30,403 bases of DNA from Prorocentrum cordatum (lineage: Eukaryota > Sar > Dinophyceae > Prorocentrales > Prorocentraceae), in NCBI GenBank assembly GCA_963575745.1, contig CAUYUJ010020170.1:1462181-1492583 (forward strand), in the 5' to 3' direction. This document shows, piece by piece, positions 18,602 through 28,350 of this stretch (within the stretch, counting starts at the first letter, position 1; each line of letters begins with the position of its first letter). A program made the position numbers and the translations under genes. Below the pieces are notes generated by a model that was given only the letters and a program-made list of their open reading frames with translations, did not search any database and was not told the DNA's origin.

Positions 18602-18945
18602 GCGAGGCGAAGCTGCGTGGGCGCGCGAGAGGACTGAACCCGCCGTTGCTAGGGCGAAGTCTAGACAAATGATTTTCCGCCGTCCAGCGGTGGCCCTAGC
18701 GGTGTCTCGCGGTGTCCCGTGGTGTTCCGTGGTGTCCCGTGGTGTCCCGGCGTTTCTAGGGCGAGGCGAAGCTGCGTGGGCGCGCGAGAGGAATGAACCC
18801 GCCGCTGCTAGGGCGAAGTCTAGACAAATGATTATCCTCCGTCCGGCGGTGGCCCTAGCGGTGTCCCGCGATGTCCAGTGGTGTCCCGTGGTGTCCCGTG
18901 GTGCCCCGCCGTTGCTAGGGCGCAGACAAGTCAAATGATTCTCCC
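18602..18945. repeat. 159-bp tandem duplication with partial third copy
   Basis: GCGAGGCGAAGCTGCGTGGG starts at 18602 and again at 18761. Both copies continue through CTAGGGCGAAGTCTAGACAA to a GGTGTCCC-type tail. A shortened third copy begins near 18908 (GTTGCTAGGGCGCAGACAAG). Confidence 0.85.
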
Positions 18946-19445
18946 CCTCTCGCCCGTCCGTCGGTGGCTCGTGGTGTCCCGCGGTGTCCCGTGGTGTCCC
19001 GTTGAGTGAGATCGATAGTGAGATCGATATTGAGATCGATACTGAGGTCGATGTGGTGCCCCGAGGTGTCCCGTGGTGTCCCGTTGAGTGAGATCGACAG
19101 TGAGATCGACAGGTGTCCCGTGGTGTCCCGTGGTGTCCCGTTGAGTGAGATCGACAGTGAGATCGATAGTGAGATCGATAGTGAGATCGATGTGGTGTCC
19201 AGAGGTGTCCCGTGGTGTCCCGTGGTGTCCCGCGGTGTCCCGTTGAGTGAGATCGATAGTGAGATCGATAGTGTGACCGATAGTGAGATCGAGAGGTGTC
19301 CCGCGGTGTCCCGTGGTGTCCCGTGGTGGCCCGTAATCTCCCGTGGTGTCCCGTTGAGAGAGATCGATCGTGAGATCGAGAATGAGATCGACAAGTGTCC
19401 CGTGGTGTCCCGTGGTGTCCAGTGGCGTCCCGATGAGTGATATCG
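18946..19445. repeat. Two-motif hierarchical satellite
   Basis: Blocks of the 10-bp motif GTGGTGTCCC (2-5 copies) alternate with blocks of the 12-bp motif GAGATCGATAGT (1-4 copies), joined by GTTGAGT. At least five alternations are present. Open frames on both strands follow from the repeat. The mix of two unrelated periodic units in a fixed order points to amplification of a compound unit. Confidence 0.9.
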
Positions 19446-19661
19446 ATAGTGAGATCAATTGAGTCAGATGTTGGCGCCCCCCCGTCTCCCCTCCCCACAA
19501 CCTCCTTATCACCCGAAGGGTGGTCGTATAGGTACGCGGTGACATGTATGTTGTGCTGTATGTGTTGTGCAGCTTACGAATGGCAATATGCATCGATGTA
19601 TGTATATACACACATATAACAAGCCATGTGGGACAATCTATGTGATGCAATCTAACTACGT

Positions 19662-20796
19662 AGAGCGTCGGAGACACTGCCCAGGGGTGCCTGGGACTTG
19701 CGGGGGCTGCTGCCAGCGGGGGTCGCGCAGGCGGGGGTCTTGGCGATGCCTCCGCTCCTCACTGCCCTCGCAGAGGCCGCTGGGAGTGAGGACCCGCAGC
19801 TACCGGCCCAAGCGGCGCTGCTCCCAGGAGCACCCCGCCGCACGGTGTGGAGCGACGGGGCATGCCTCCACCCCGCTGACCCGTTGCTGGCGCGAGCGGC
19901 ATTGGGTCTCGGGGTCGAGGGTCTCGCAGCCCCCGACGTCGCGGGCCCGGTCGGCGGGCTGCAGACAGCGCAGAGGGCCGAGGTGACGGCCGCGGTGGTG
20001 GCGGCGGCTCGCGTAGTGGGCGGCCCGATCGACCTCGCCTCGGATAGCCAGTACGCGGTGCGGGGGTGTGCCAAGATCGAGGCCAGCGCCGACCCGCGGA
20101 ACTGGGAGCACGCTGCCTTGTGACATTTGCTGGCGGATGCCGTGCGTAACGGACGGCTCTAGATGCGCTGGGTACCAGCTCACAAGACGCCAGCGGAGGC
20201 GCGCCGCCCGGAGCTGAGCGAGCGGGACCGCCTCGGCAACGCGGCGGCCAACGGCAACGCTGGCGCTGCCGCTGCCAGCAGGGCGCCGCCACTGGACGCG
20301 GTGCGCGCCCGCCATTGGGAGCTGGAGCTGTTGGAGGCCGCGCGGCGCGTGATGGCTGCCGCGCATCAGGCCGCCCTGGCAGCGGCGTTGCCCTCTGCGC
20401 GCCGCCGCCGCCGCTGCGACTGCCGCGGGGTCCGCCGCGGCGCCTGGGTGCGCGCCGCGTCTGCTCCTGCGGCCAACGCCCCCGCTGGCCGGGCGACGCC
20501 AGCGCCGACCTGCCCGCGCCGGAGCGGCGCTCATGCGCCCGTCAGAGGGGGGGGACATGCTGACCGCGTTTTCCGCCGGGCGCTCGTGGTGGCCCCACGC
20601 CCTCGCGCACGGGCCCGGCCGCGTTTTCTGCGTCCGTTGCGGCGGCAGTGCGGCGTATTCGTGCGAACCGCCCGCGTGCTCACCCGGTCATCCTGCATTC
20701 TGGGGTTGCACCTTCGACGCCAGTCCTGGCAGCGGCGCTACTCGAAGTAGATGCGGCCAGCTCGCGCAGACGCACGTCAATCCGCGGGGAAAATGA
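19662..20796 (+). pseudogene. Degenerate LINE 3' end: RNase H domain and zinc tail
   Basis: The frame from 19662 contains an RNase H domain: TVWSDGAC (Asp at codon 19854-19856), TAQRAEVTAAV (Glu), DLASDSQYAVRG (Asp), then WEHAAL. After TGA (20121-20123), 12 codons and TAG (20160-20162), the same frame resumes with MRWVPAHKT, the usual W-V-x-x-H strand, and RLGNAAANGNA where a catalytic Asp is expected. A +1-frame segment (to the stop at 20794-20796) contains HALAHGPGRVFCVRCGG, resembling the zinc-ribbon tail of dinoflagellate RNase H-LINEs. Two stops, at least one frameshift and the Asp-to-Asn change show that it is dead. No reverse transcriptase precedes it: it begins right after the satellite-side repeats at 19652, as expected for a 5'-truncated insertion. 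Confidence 0.75.
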
Positions 20797-20829
20797 GCGA
20801 GAAGAACAGATGAGGAAAGGACGAGGACG

Positions 20830-21040
20830 AGGCCAAAATGGTGGACGAGGAGGAGGAGGATGGGAATGGTCACTACTCGGTGGTAAGGTTCACCGTCGTC
20901 TGGGATCCTCACCTCTGGGGACCAGGAGGTGGAGGGGGAGCAGAGGGAGCATGAGAATGAGGAGGAAAGAGGAGGAGGAGGAGGAGGAGGAGGAGGAGGA
21001 GGAGCAGGAGCAGGAGCAGGAGCAGGAGGAGGAGGTGAGG
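20830..21040. repeat. GGA/GAG-rich purine tract
   Basis: Irregular purine-rich sequence with a purer (GGA)n/(GCAGGA)n run at about 20960-21040. Confidence 0.85.
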
Positions 21041-21117
21041 GAGGAGGACGACTAGGTGGGGGAAGGGGATGAGGGGAAGGTGAAGGGACGAGGAGGGGGA
21101 GGGGGAGGCAAGAGGAG

Positions 21118-21231
21118 GACGACGGCGAGGAGGAGGAGGAGGAGGAGGAGGAGGAGGAGCAGGCTGCTGGGCCTTCTGAGGGTCTCCTCGCCGGCGCCGC
21201 CCCCGAGGAGAGCCAGCGGCGCGCGGCAGAG
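21118..21231 (+). CDS. Possible Glu/Ala-rich exon after a GGA run
   Basis: A (GAG)n run reads as poly-Glu and continues in frame into QAAGPSEGLLAGAAPEES and QRRAAE (to 21231). This is balanced, protein-like text of the same Ala/Glu-rich character as the terminal exon at 23177-23281. A GC donor (GAG then GCGCCA) after 21231 would join in phase 0 to that exon, giving RRAAE followed by AEAEAAAIVG. The 5' boundary is unknown, and the poly-Glu part may be microsatellite only. Downstream, the frame stays open for another 150 codons of pyrimidine-derived hydrophobic and Pro-rich text, which I read as intron. Confidence 0.3.
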
Positions 21232-22149
21232 GCGCCATCCCCTCCGTCTTGCCGCCGTCGCCGTCGTCGGCCTCGTCTTCGGCCTCGTCGTCGTCGTCGT
21301 GTCGGCGTCGGCGTCGGCGTCGGTGTCGGCGGCGGAACCATCATTGGTTTTCGCCTTCTCCTGCTATCGCTCCTGCTCTCCCTCCTTTACATAATTGGCA
21401 TCATCGTCGTCAGCATCATCGTTATCAGCACCGTCGCCACTGTCGCCTACTGCTTCTGCTGGTTGCTCCTCTCGTTTCTCCTCCTTGATCCTCCTCCCCA
21501 TAATCCTCCTCATCTTCCTCATCCTCCACATGCTCCTGCCCCTCACCCACCGCACCCTACTCTTCCTCCTCCCCTACCTCATCGTCCTCCCTATCTTCAT
21601 CCTTCCTCTCCCTTCTCGTCTTGCGTGGGTGGGGCAGCGTTGGGCTTGGCAAAGAGACATCCGAGCGCCTCTACATCTACATGATACATCCTCGCGGTCG
21701 TGCCCCCCCAGCTCCACATCTCGCTGACAATCCCCATGATCACAGTCCCCCTCCTCATCGAACTCACCGAAATCAGAGACGAGTGGTGAGGAGCTATATA
21801 TGTGCCTGCGTGTGTCCTGCCTGGCAGGTTTGATGCGACGTTGTATTGAACAGCATCGTGTTGTGCCGTGCGGCTCCACAGAATTGAATTGGTGTGCTTC
21901 GTCCCATATGGTGTTGGTGCTCATGGCAGTGCGTGCATCTCGCTGGCTCGCCTCGTGCCTGCCATGTCGCCCTGCCTCGCCTCGGGCTGCAGTGTGTTGT
22001 CGTGCCTACGCTTGACGTGCCCTTTTCGCCGTCCCGCCGTCCAGAGGCTTCGTTGTCGTGGTTTGCGTTGGTCGTCATTCATGGATTCGTGTGCGTTGTG
22101 TTGTTTGATGTACCGTGGCCCTTCGCCCAATGGACATGTGTTCCTCTTG

Positions 22150-22500
22150 GGGCTTCCAACCGTAGTCCTTCTCCCCCGACTCCTCTCACCCAACCTCCCC
22201 TTCGTAGCCCCCATTCTCACCTCAGGTCTTATCTTCTTACCGCGTTCCGCCTCTTCACCCTCCGCCCCTTCCTCTCCGTACCATATGTTTTCTCTCACCA
22301 CGTCGTTCTTCCCCATCCTTCCCCCAATGCGCGTTATTCGTGGCGTTCATCTCCTCCGCCCTCCTCTACTCTTCCTTGTCATCCCGTGTCATCATTCCCC
22401 TTCTTCTTTTCCTTCCCCCTCTTTCATTATCTCATCATCTGTGCCTCTCCCCCTCTTCCCCGCCCCCTCCCACCTCCCCCCCCCCTATTCATCCTCTTCC
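22150..22500. repeat. CT-rich low-complexity sequence
   Basis: Pyrimidine-rich, not cleanly periodic; no gene. It lies in the proposed intron between 21231 and 23177. Confidence 0.7.
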
Positions 22501-23090
22501 TGCCCTCCTCCTCCTCCTCCTCCTCCTCCTCCTCCTCCTCCTCCCTCATCCTCCTCATCCTCCTCCTCATCATCTTCCGTCTCCCCCGTCTCCCTCTCCT
22601 CCTCCTCCTACTCCTCCTCCTCCTCCTCCTCTCGTCCTCCTCCTCCTCCTCATCTCCTCCTCCTCCGTATTATCAGCATCATCATCAGCAGCAGCATCAT
22701 CATCATCATCAGCAGCAGCATCATCAGCATCATCACCCTCCTCCTCCTCCTCCCCTCCTCCTCCTCCTTCTCCTCCGCCTCCTCCTCCTCCTCCTCCTCC
22801 TCCTCCTCCTCCTCCTCCTCGTCCTTCTTCTCCTTCTCCCCTCCTCCTCTGTCTCCTCCTCCTCCTCATCCCCTCATTCCCCTCCTACTCCTCCTCCTGC
22901 TCCTCCTCCTCCTCTCCTTCCTCCTCCTCCTCCTCCTCCTCCTCCTCCTCCTCCTCCTCCTTTTTCCTCCTCCTCCTCTCCTCCTCCTTTTCCTTCTTCT
23001 CCTTCTCCCCCTCTCCTTCTCCTCCTCATCCTCCTCCTCCTCATTCTCCTCCTACTCCTCCTCCTCCTCCTGCTTATCCTCCTCTTCCGT
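22500..23090. repeat. (CTC)n tracts with an embedded CAT/CAG block
   Basis: Two long CTC tracts (about 22503-22670 and 22736-23085) sandwich a short CAT/CAG array (about 22672-22735). The long Ser/Pro/Leu ORFs (21868-23187, 21894-23240, 22340-23281) exist because of the repeats. Confidence 0.95.
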
Positions 23091-23176
23091 CCCCCCCCAC
23101 ACTCCTTTCCCTCATCGCTCGCCCCGCCCGCCCGCCCGCCCTCAGCATCATCATCACCATCATCCGCCTTCTGCAG

Positions 23177-23281
23177 GCCGAAGCTGAGGCTGCCGCCATC
23201 GTTGGCGAGGAGACTGCGGCCGAGCGCATCGCGCGCATGAAGGCGGAGGCTCGGGACGGTCAATCGCCACAGGGGCAGTGA
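23177..23281 (+). CDS. Probable terminal exon, Ala/Glu-rich helical C-terminus
   Basis: A pyrimidine-rich stretch ending CCTTCTGCAG is followed by 34 codons and TGA (23279-23281). The peptide reads AEAEAAAIVGEETAAERIAR then MKAEARDGQSPQGQ. It is strongly helix-favouring and charged, with codon use typical of GC-rich nuclear genes, and contrasts sharply with the repeat-derived text just upstream. No domain is recognised. It may connect to 21118-21231 or to an exon outside the repeats that I cannot identify. Confidence 0.45.
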   Translation, partial: AEAEAAAIVGEETAAERIARMKAEARDGQSPQGQ

Positions 23282-24600
23282 GCTTCGGTCGCCTCCTCGT
23301 CCTTCGCCTGGCCTTTCTCAGCCTGCTCCTCCCCCAGGGGAGCGTCCGATCGGCCCCGCTGCAAATTTCCTTTGCCTCGCGAACTCGGGCGCCGCGCGCG
23401 GCCGCGGACGCCCGCCTCGCTGCACGCACGAGCTGTGTCTGCGGTTCGGTCGGCTCGGTTGCATCGGCAGGCTCGGTTCGATCGGTCGTTGCGTCGCCGC
23501 CGCGGCGCTGCGTCGTCCTCGGCTGCTTCGGGCAGATTTGGGGTCGGTCGGTTTCGGTTTCGCGCTCGGTTCTGGCTCTTGTCGATTGCGCTGTCGCAGC
23601 GGACGGCCTGGTCACCGTGCAGCTCCCCCCCGCAGCAGCGTGGGGCGTGGCGTACGACAACTCCCGACAGGGCGACCGCAGACAGCGTGAGAGGCTTCGT
23701 GAGGGCGAGCTACGGTGTTAGCCGTCATCGGAGCCCCAATCCCACTTGGCTCGACTCGATTCCTTCAAGAGGATTAGAATGAGGGGAGGAAGAGGAGGAG
23801 GAGGAAGAATTGCTGACCAGGAGTAGGCTTCAGCTGAAGTGTTAGCGTCCAAGCTCTAGGATAGGAGTGTTCGTCCCCTCAGCCGCCTCTTCCCGCTCCT
23901 GCTCCTCCGCATCCCCGTCCCTCATTCATCCTCTTATTCGTATCCATCCTCCTCTCTTGTCGCCTCTTTCCATGTTCCGCCCCCCTCATCCTGCCTATCC
24001 TGCTCTTATTGGGAAGGCCTTACGGCCGGGCCCGCCGACCCCGAAGGGGGACGACGACGCTGACGTCTGCTGTCCTTCCTGGGCTCTCTTGGCAGCCTAT
24101 TGGGCTCTGTTGTGGGTCCTCTTGGGGGACTTCTGGGGGAGCTACGTGGCCATTTGGAGCCGCCTCGGAGCGGCACTGAGGCCTCCTGGAGACACGCAGG
24201 GAAATGCGCAGCACCCCGCAACAGCAGACAAGCGCGAGGAGGGTGCCTCCGCGGGTGCGGCACCCGGGAGGTCCACAGGGGGGGCCCCCTCGGGGGAAGG
24301 CCACGACCCACGGCGGTCCCCTCCCTCCCGGGGGACCCCCTCAGGGGGGGGGGCAGGGGGGGGGGAACCGAATCAGTTGCGGCGCTGCGTGATTGCTGTC
24401 CGGCTGGCTCGCTTGGGGGGCAGGGCGCTGGGAGGGGGGGGGAGCGGCGACGGCGACGACGACGACGTTCCGGCAGCCGTTTCGCTTGAGAGTTCTTCAG
24501 CATCAGTTTGGAGGTCGCGTTCGCGCCTCAGTGGTGACTACATGTTTGGTCTGGGATACCGACACGCCACACGATATCCGACCAGTGCCCCTGGGAGCTC
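23282..24600. other. Unassigned GC-rich sequence
   Basis: No supported gene. It contains short degenerate TCGGTTCG-type repeats near 23440-23580 and G runs near 24340-24440. A peptide-like stretch (DGLVTVQLPPAAAWGVAYDN, about 23602-23661) is noted but has no independent support. Confidence 0.4.
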
Positions 24601-25930
24601 GCGCTTTGCTCTCCCCTTGAGCGCACCTGCCCTCCTTCCTGGCTGTCCGTCGGGGCGGCGCGCTGCACCTCTTCACCCGCACGCTGCGCCACTCCTCTGC
24701 GCCCCTGGTCTCCCGCTAACGTGGCTGCCTCCAGCGCCCGCTGGCCGCCGCCCGCTGCCCCAGCGGCGGCGCTCGGCTGCTCCTTCCCCCACGATGCTCA
24801 GCCGCCCTCCCCTGGGCAGCTCTCCGCTGCATCCCGCTGTCGCGTCCTCTCTGGCCCCCCGCCGCTGCCGCCCCCAGCGTCAGCGGCCGCTGCGTGCTGT
24901 CCGTCGGGGCGGCGCGTGGCTCTGCTCATCCGTTCGCTGCACCCTTCCGGTGCTTCCCTGGTCTCCCCCCCAGCACGTTTGCCACCCGCTGGCCGCCACG
25001 TGCTGTCCGTCGGGGCGGCGCGTGGCCTCTCCCCCTCCGCGCCGCTCGTGCGCCGCTCCTGGCTCGCCGTCACGTCCTGTCCGTCGGGGCGGGCGAGACC
25101 CTGGGTCCCCCTGCCTGTTGCACCATTCCAGTGCCCTGTGGCGCGGTACTCCTGCCGCGCCCCCCCTGGGCTCGATCCGCTCTCTACCCCGCCGTCTGCG
25201 CCCCATCGCAGTGCGGCCGCCGGCGCCCCCGCGCCCGCCTCTGCCCCCCCCCTGGCTCCGCGCCCTCAGCCACCTTTGCCTCTGTCGGTCCTGCCGTTAT
25301 GCTCTCCCCGTCGCCTGCACCTGTGCAGTGCGGCCGCCAGTGCTTCCATGCGCCCGCCCGTGCCCGCCCCCGCTCCGCGCAATTTGCTCATTACCTGGCC
25401 GCTCCCACCTCCTTGTGGAGCGGTCCGCCGTGCCTGGCACCTCCGGTCGCCTCGCCGGCCCTCGCGCTTCCAGACGGCCTCGGCTCATCTCGTGCCAGTG
25501 CTTCCGCAGCACCCCCGCCTCGCCGCTGCCGCCGCAGCTGCGGGCTTCCCTCGCCCGCCCTCCTTCTCCCTCCCCTCCCTCCGGCCGCCATGGCGCCGCC
25601 GCCCCGCGGCTCCTGCTCGCTGCCGCCGCGCCCCTGCCGCCCCACTGGGCGCCCGGACGCGCCGCCCGCCGGCTCCCACGCCGGTGCGCAAAGCCATCGC
25701 ACGTCCTGCTGAAGGACAATCACGGAGCATTCCGCCCGGGGCAGCCCACAGGCGCTTGCACTGTTCCCCGCGCCTCGCGCCTGCTGACGCGGTCTGCCCG
25801 GCTGGTGCTCCGGCCCCCCGGGGCGCCGTCCCCGGCGGGCCGCTCCAGCTGCTCATGGCGGAAGCTTTCCGCCTCTGGGTGCTCGCCCTCCTGCCCCCCC
25901 GCGGCCGCCCCGTCCTCCTCCCCCCCCCTC
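24601..25930. repeat. GC-rich region with recurring CTGTCCGTCGGGGCGG
   Basis: CTGTCCGTCGGGGCGG occurs at 24643, 24897, 25003 and 25077, and GTGCGGCCGCC near 25213 and 25329, inside very C-rich sequence with CCGCTGGCCGCC motifs. Spacing is uneven (254, 106 and 74 bp), so this is an eroded long-unit repeat. ORFs of 526 and 728 codons across it are compositional. Confidence 0.6.
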
Positions 25931-26139
25931 CATGTATGCCGGCCAATTCGTTCTGTAGTGCCCCTGCATCGCTGCCACGCTGGAGCGGGTTGCCCCGCCT
26001 CGCCGCCGACGGAAAATTATCTTGGGGCTGGACGTCCACGATCCTTTCTGTGAGAGTACACTTGGGGTGTACGTGGCCGTGCTCTCACCCCTGCTACCAG
26101 CCGGCCTCCTGCTCCTCGGCCCGCCTCGTCACCCAGTAT

Positions 26140-26301
26140 CTATCGACGAGCGCGGTCCGCTCCTCGCAAAGTCCCTACTCGCAAACGGCCTGGATCCGCC
26201 GTGGGAGCTTAGCGATACATGGCATCGATGCAGACAGATGGCTTGTTCTCGGACGTTTGCGAGCAGGCACTTTGCGAGTCGTGGCACGCGCTCGGCGATA
26301 G
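26140..26301. mobile_element. Foldback element with about 51-nt arms
   Basis: The left arm runs from CTATCGACGAGCGCG through CTCGCAAAGTCCCTACTCGC to AAACGGCC (26140-26190). The right arm (26251-26301) is its inverse, with roughly 80 percent matching bases. Loop 60 bp. No coding capacity and no sequence relation to the other families here. Confidence 0.75.
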
Positions 26302-26502
26302 CAGAGTGCTTTGCTGGGGTAGCTCCTCTGATCGTGAGCCCATCGGCTTACCCCACCAGGCGAGCTAGCGGCGGAGCTGGCCGGCGCACGGGGCACCACG
26401 AAGCACCCACGGGGCGCCGACGGGGCGAGACTTCTCGACGGGCCCAGCCAGCGCACAGGGGCGCACACCGGGCGGAGCCTCGGCAGGCCCAGCGCACCAT
26501 TA

Positions 26503-26675
26503 GCCAGTGCAAAAGGGCGAAAACCCCAAAGTGCAAGCACCTGTCAGGAGGGAAAAAAAACACAGACAATTAATCGTCGATTCCCCCGAAAATATGGGAA
26601 ACTATGGGAAGTGGGGGGGAAGACAAAAAACAGAACATATGGGAAAATATGGGGAACATTGTTATTTAATCGCTT
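26503..26675 (+). repeat. Dispersed repeat R3, parts C and A
   Basis: Part C (CCAGTGCAAAAGGGCGAAAA ... AAGTGCAAGCACCTG) leads into part A (CAGGAGGGAAAAAAAACAC, TTAATCGTCGATTCCCCC, AATATGGGAAACTATGGG). Part A matches 5330-5430 at high identity; part C matches 27504-27531. Confidence 0.85.
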
Positions 26676-26714
26676 CGCTCATTCCGCCGGCCCATATTGT
26701 CGCACCGTTGTGGG

Positions 26715-27295
26715 CTAGCCGAGTTTTGGGGCCTCTTGGGGGCCGTTTTGGGGCCTCTTGGGGCCTCTTTTGGGCCTCTTGGGCGCCTCTTGGGGCGTCT
26801 TGGGGGCCTCTTGGGGGCCTCTTTGGGCCTTTTTGGGGCCTCCTGGGCGCCTTCTGGGGCGGAGGGCTCGATTTTTCAGTTCTCGGTTCCCCTCTTGAGC
26901 CCCTCTTGGGCCCGTCTTGGGGCCTCTTGGTCCGTCTTTGGCGGCACTTGGGCCGTCTTGGGGGCCCTCCTGGGCCGTTCCGGGGCCGTCTTGGGAGCCT
27001 CGTGGGCCGTCTTGGTGCGGTCTTGGGGGCCTCTTGGGCCGTCTTGGAGCGTCCGGAAGCCGAAAAAGGCAGAACGCAAAAAACATCTAAAAAAACAATG
27101 AAAATCAACGATTTTGGCCTCTTGGGGCCCTCTTCGGAGGCCTCTTGGAAGGCCCTTGGGGCGTCTTGGAGGCCTCTTGGGCTGTCTTGGGGCCCTGTTG
27201 GGCGTCTTCGGGCGATCTTTGGGCGTCTCGGGGCCCTCTTGGACCGTCTTGGAGGCTTCTTGGGGACCTCTTGGCCCGTCCTGGGGCCCTGTAAC
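26715..27295. repeat. CTTGG-type array with A-rich core
   Basis: Degenerate 10-11-bp motifs such as GGCCTCTTGG and GCCGTCTTGG are repeated throughout. At 27051-27115 the array is interrupted by an A-rich core beginning GTCCGGAAGCCGAAAAAGGC. Similar cores sit at 29181-29240 and 30001-30062 in the second array. Minus-strand ORFs rich in Pro, Arg, Lys and Gln are by-products. Confidence 0.9.
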
Positions 27296-27429
27296 AGGGC
27301 TCCGGCATCTCTGGCCCGACCTTGCCGGGACCTTGCCGGGGTACTTTTCGTCCGGGGACCCCCAGGGGCCGCCCCGCGCGCGCGAACTAGAAATACTATT
27401 AACCAGGTACCGGAGATCTTAGCACGCCC

Positions 27430-27545
27430 TGGCCCGTTGGGCCGGCGAATTTGTGTGTATTTAGTTGTGTGTCTTGGGGCCCCATTCACATTTACCAGTC
27501 CAAGGGCGAACCCCGAAGTGCAAGCACCTGGTTGGACCCGCCGAC
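27430..27545 (+). repeat. Dispersed repeat R3, parts B and C
   Basis: TTTGTGTGTATTTAGTTGTG ... GGGGCCCC (part B) is followed by CCAGTCCAAGGGCGA ... AAGTGCAAGCACCTG (part C). Confidence 0.75.
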
Positions 27546-27803
27546 AGAAGACTGATCCACGCAGGTGCAGGGCCCGAGCGGGCAGGCGAAGTCGCGAGCG
27601 CCCAGGGACGACCCAACACGACCCCCCAGATGACCTGAGAGGGGCCAAGAGGGCCCCGAGGATCCCCGAGACGGCCAAGAGGGCCACGAATGGCCCACGA
27701 GACCCCCGAGACCACCAAGAGCAGGCAACAAGCTCCTCCGACGGCGCCAGCGGGCCCCGAAGAGACAGATGGCATTGATACTGTTTTTTGTGAGGGAGGG
27801 AGG

Positions 27804-27903
27804 NNNNNNNNNNNNNNNNNNNNNNNNNNNNNNNNNNNNNNNNNNNNNNNNNNNNNNNNNNNNNNNNNNNNNNNNNNNNNNNNNNNNNNNNNNNNNNNNN
27901 NNN
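27804..27903. other. Assembly gap (100 N)
   Basis: Exactly 100 unknown bases, flanked by GAGGGAGGGAGG on the left and GGAGGAGG followed by a long G run on the right. The size is probably a placeholder, and the missing sequence is probably a purine-rich repeat. Confidence 0.98.
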
Positions 27904-28119
27904 GGAGGAGGGGGGGGGGGGGCGGGGCGGGGCTCCACAGCTCAGGCGCGGGCGAAGCGGGCCGCGGGCAGGGCCGCGCGGGGCGCGGAGTGAGCAGGCC
28001 GGGGGGGGGGACGCCCCTGGCGTCGTCCTGCTGCCGCCGGCTGCTGGCTGCTGCGGTCAAGACGCGGGTCTGGAGCAGGGTCGGAGATCGATGGTCACGA
28101 GCGGCGGCCCTGTCCATAT

Positions 28120-28350
28120 CTCAAGCAGTGGCGAAGCGTCCTGGCGCGCCTATAGTCCTACCAAACAATGTTCTAAGAACCTGTCGTGGTTCCCACGAAA
28201 TGTTCTCAGAACATTTCTGGGTGGGACTGCCTTGGTTTAACACATCGGTTTAATGTTCTAAGAACATTGTCTTCGTTCTTGGAACACTTGTGGGCTCGAA
28301 GAACATTTCGTGGTAGGACTATAGGAATGCCGGGACGGTCGGTCCCTGCT
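28120..28350. mobile_element. TIR element with repeated GTTCTAAGAAC palindromes
   Basis: CCTATAGTCCTACCA (28149-28163) and TGGTAGGACTATAGG (28311-28325) form a perfect 15-bp terminal inverted repeat. The 147-bp interior contains several near-copies of the palindrome GTTCTAAGAAC. Flanks on both sides (CTCAAGCAGTGGCGAAGCGT, and GGAATG...GGTCCCTGCTCAAC) also match the diverged copy at 4347-4560, so the conserved unit extends beyond the inverted repeats. Confidence 0.8.

Noticed and set aside
21249-21480. Hydrophobic, membrane-like readings after the possible exon
   Set aside because: They arise from GTC/GCC and CTC/ATC triplets; the proposed GC donor at 21232 would put them in an intron.
21868-23240. 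Ser/Pro/Leu-rich ORFs of more than 400 codons
   Set aside because: Generated by CTC tracts. Only the last 34 codons before 23281 look like real protein.
23867-26301. ORFs of 728 and 526 codons on the plus strand
   Set aside because: They overlap in different frames over C-rich repetitive DNA, have Pro/Ser/Arg/Ala-dominated composition and no domain. Stop-free stretches are expected at this GC content.
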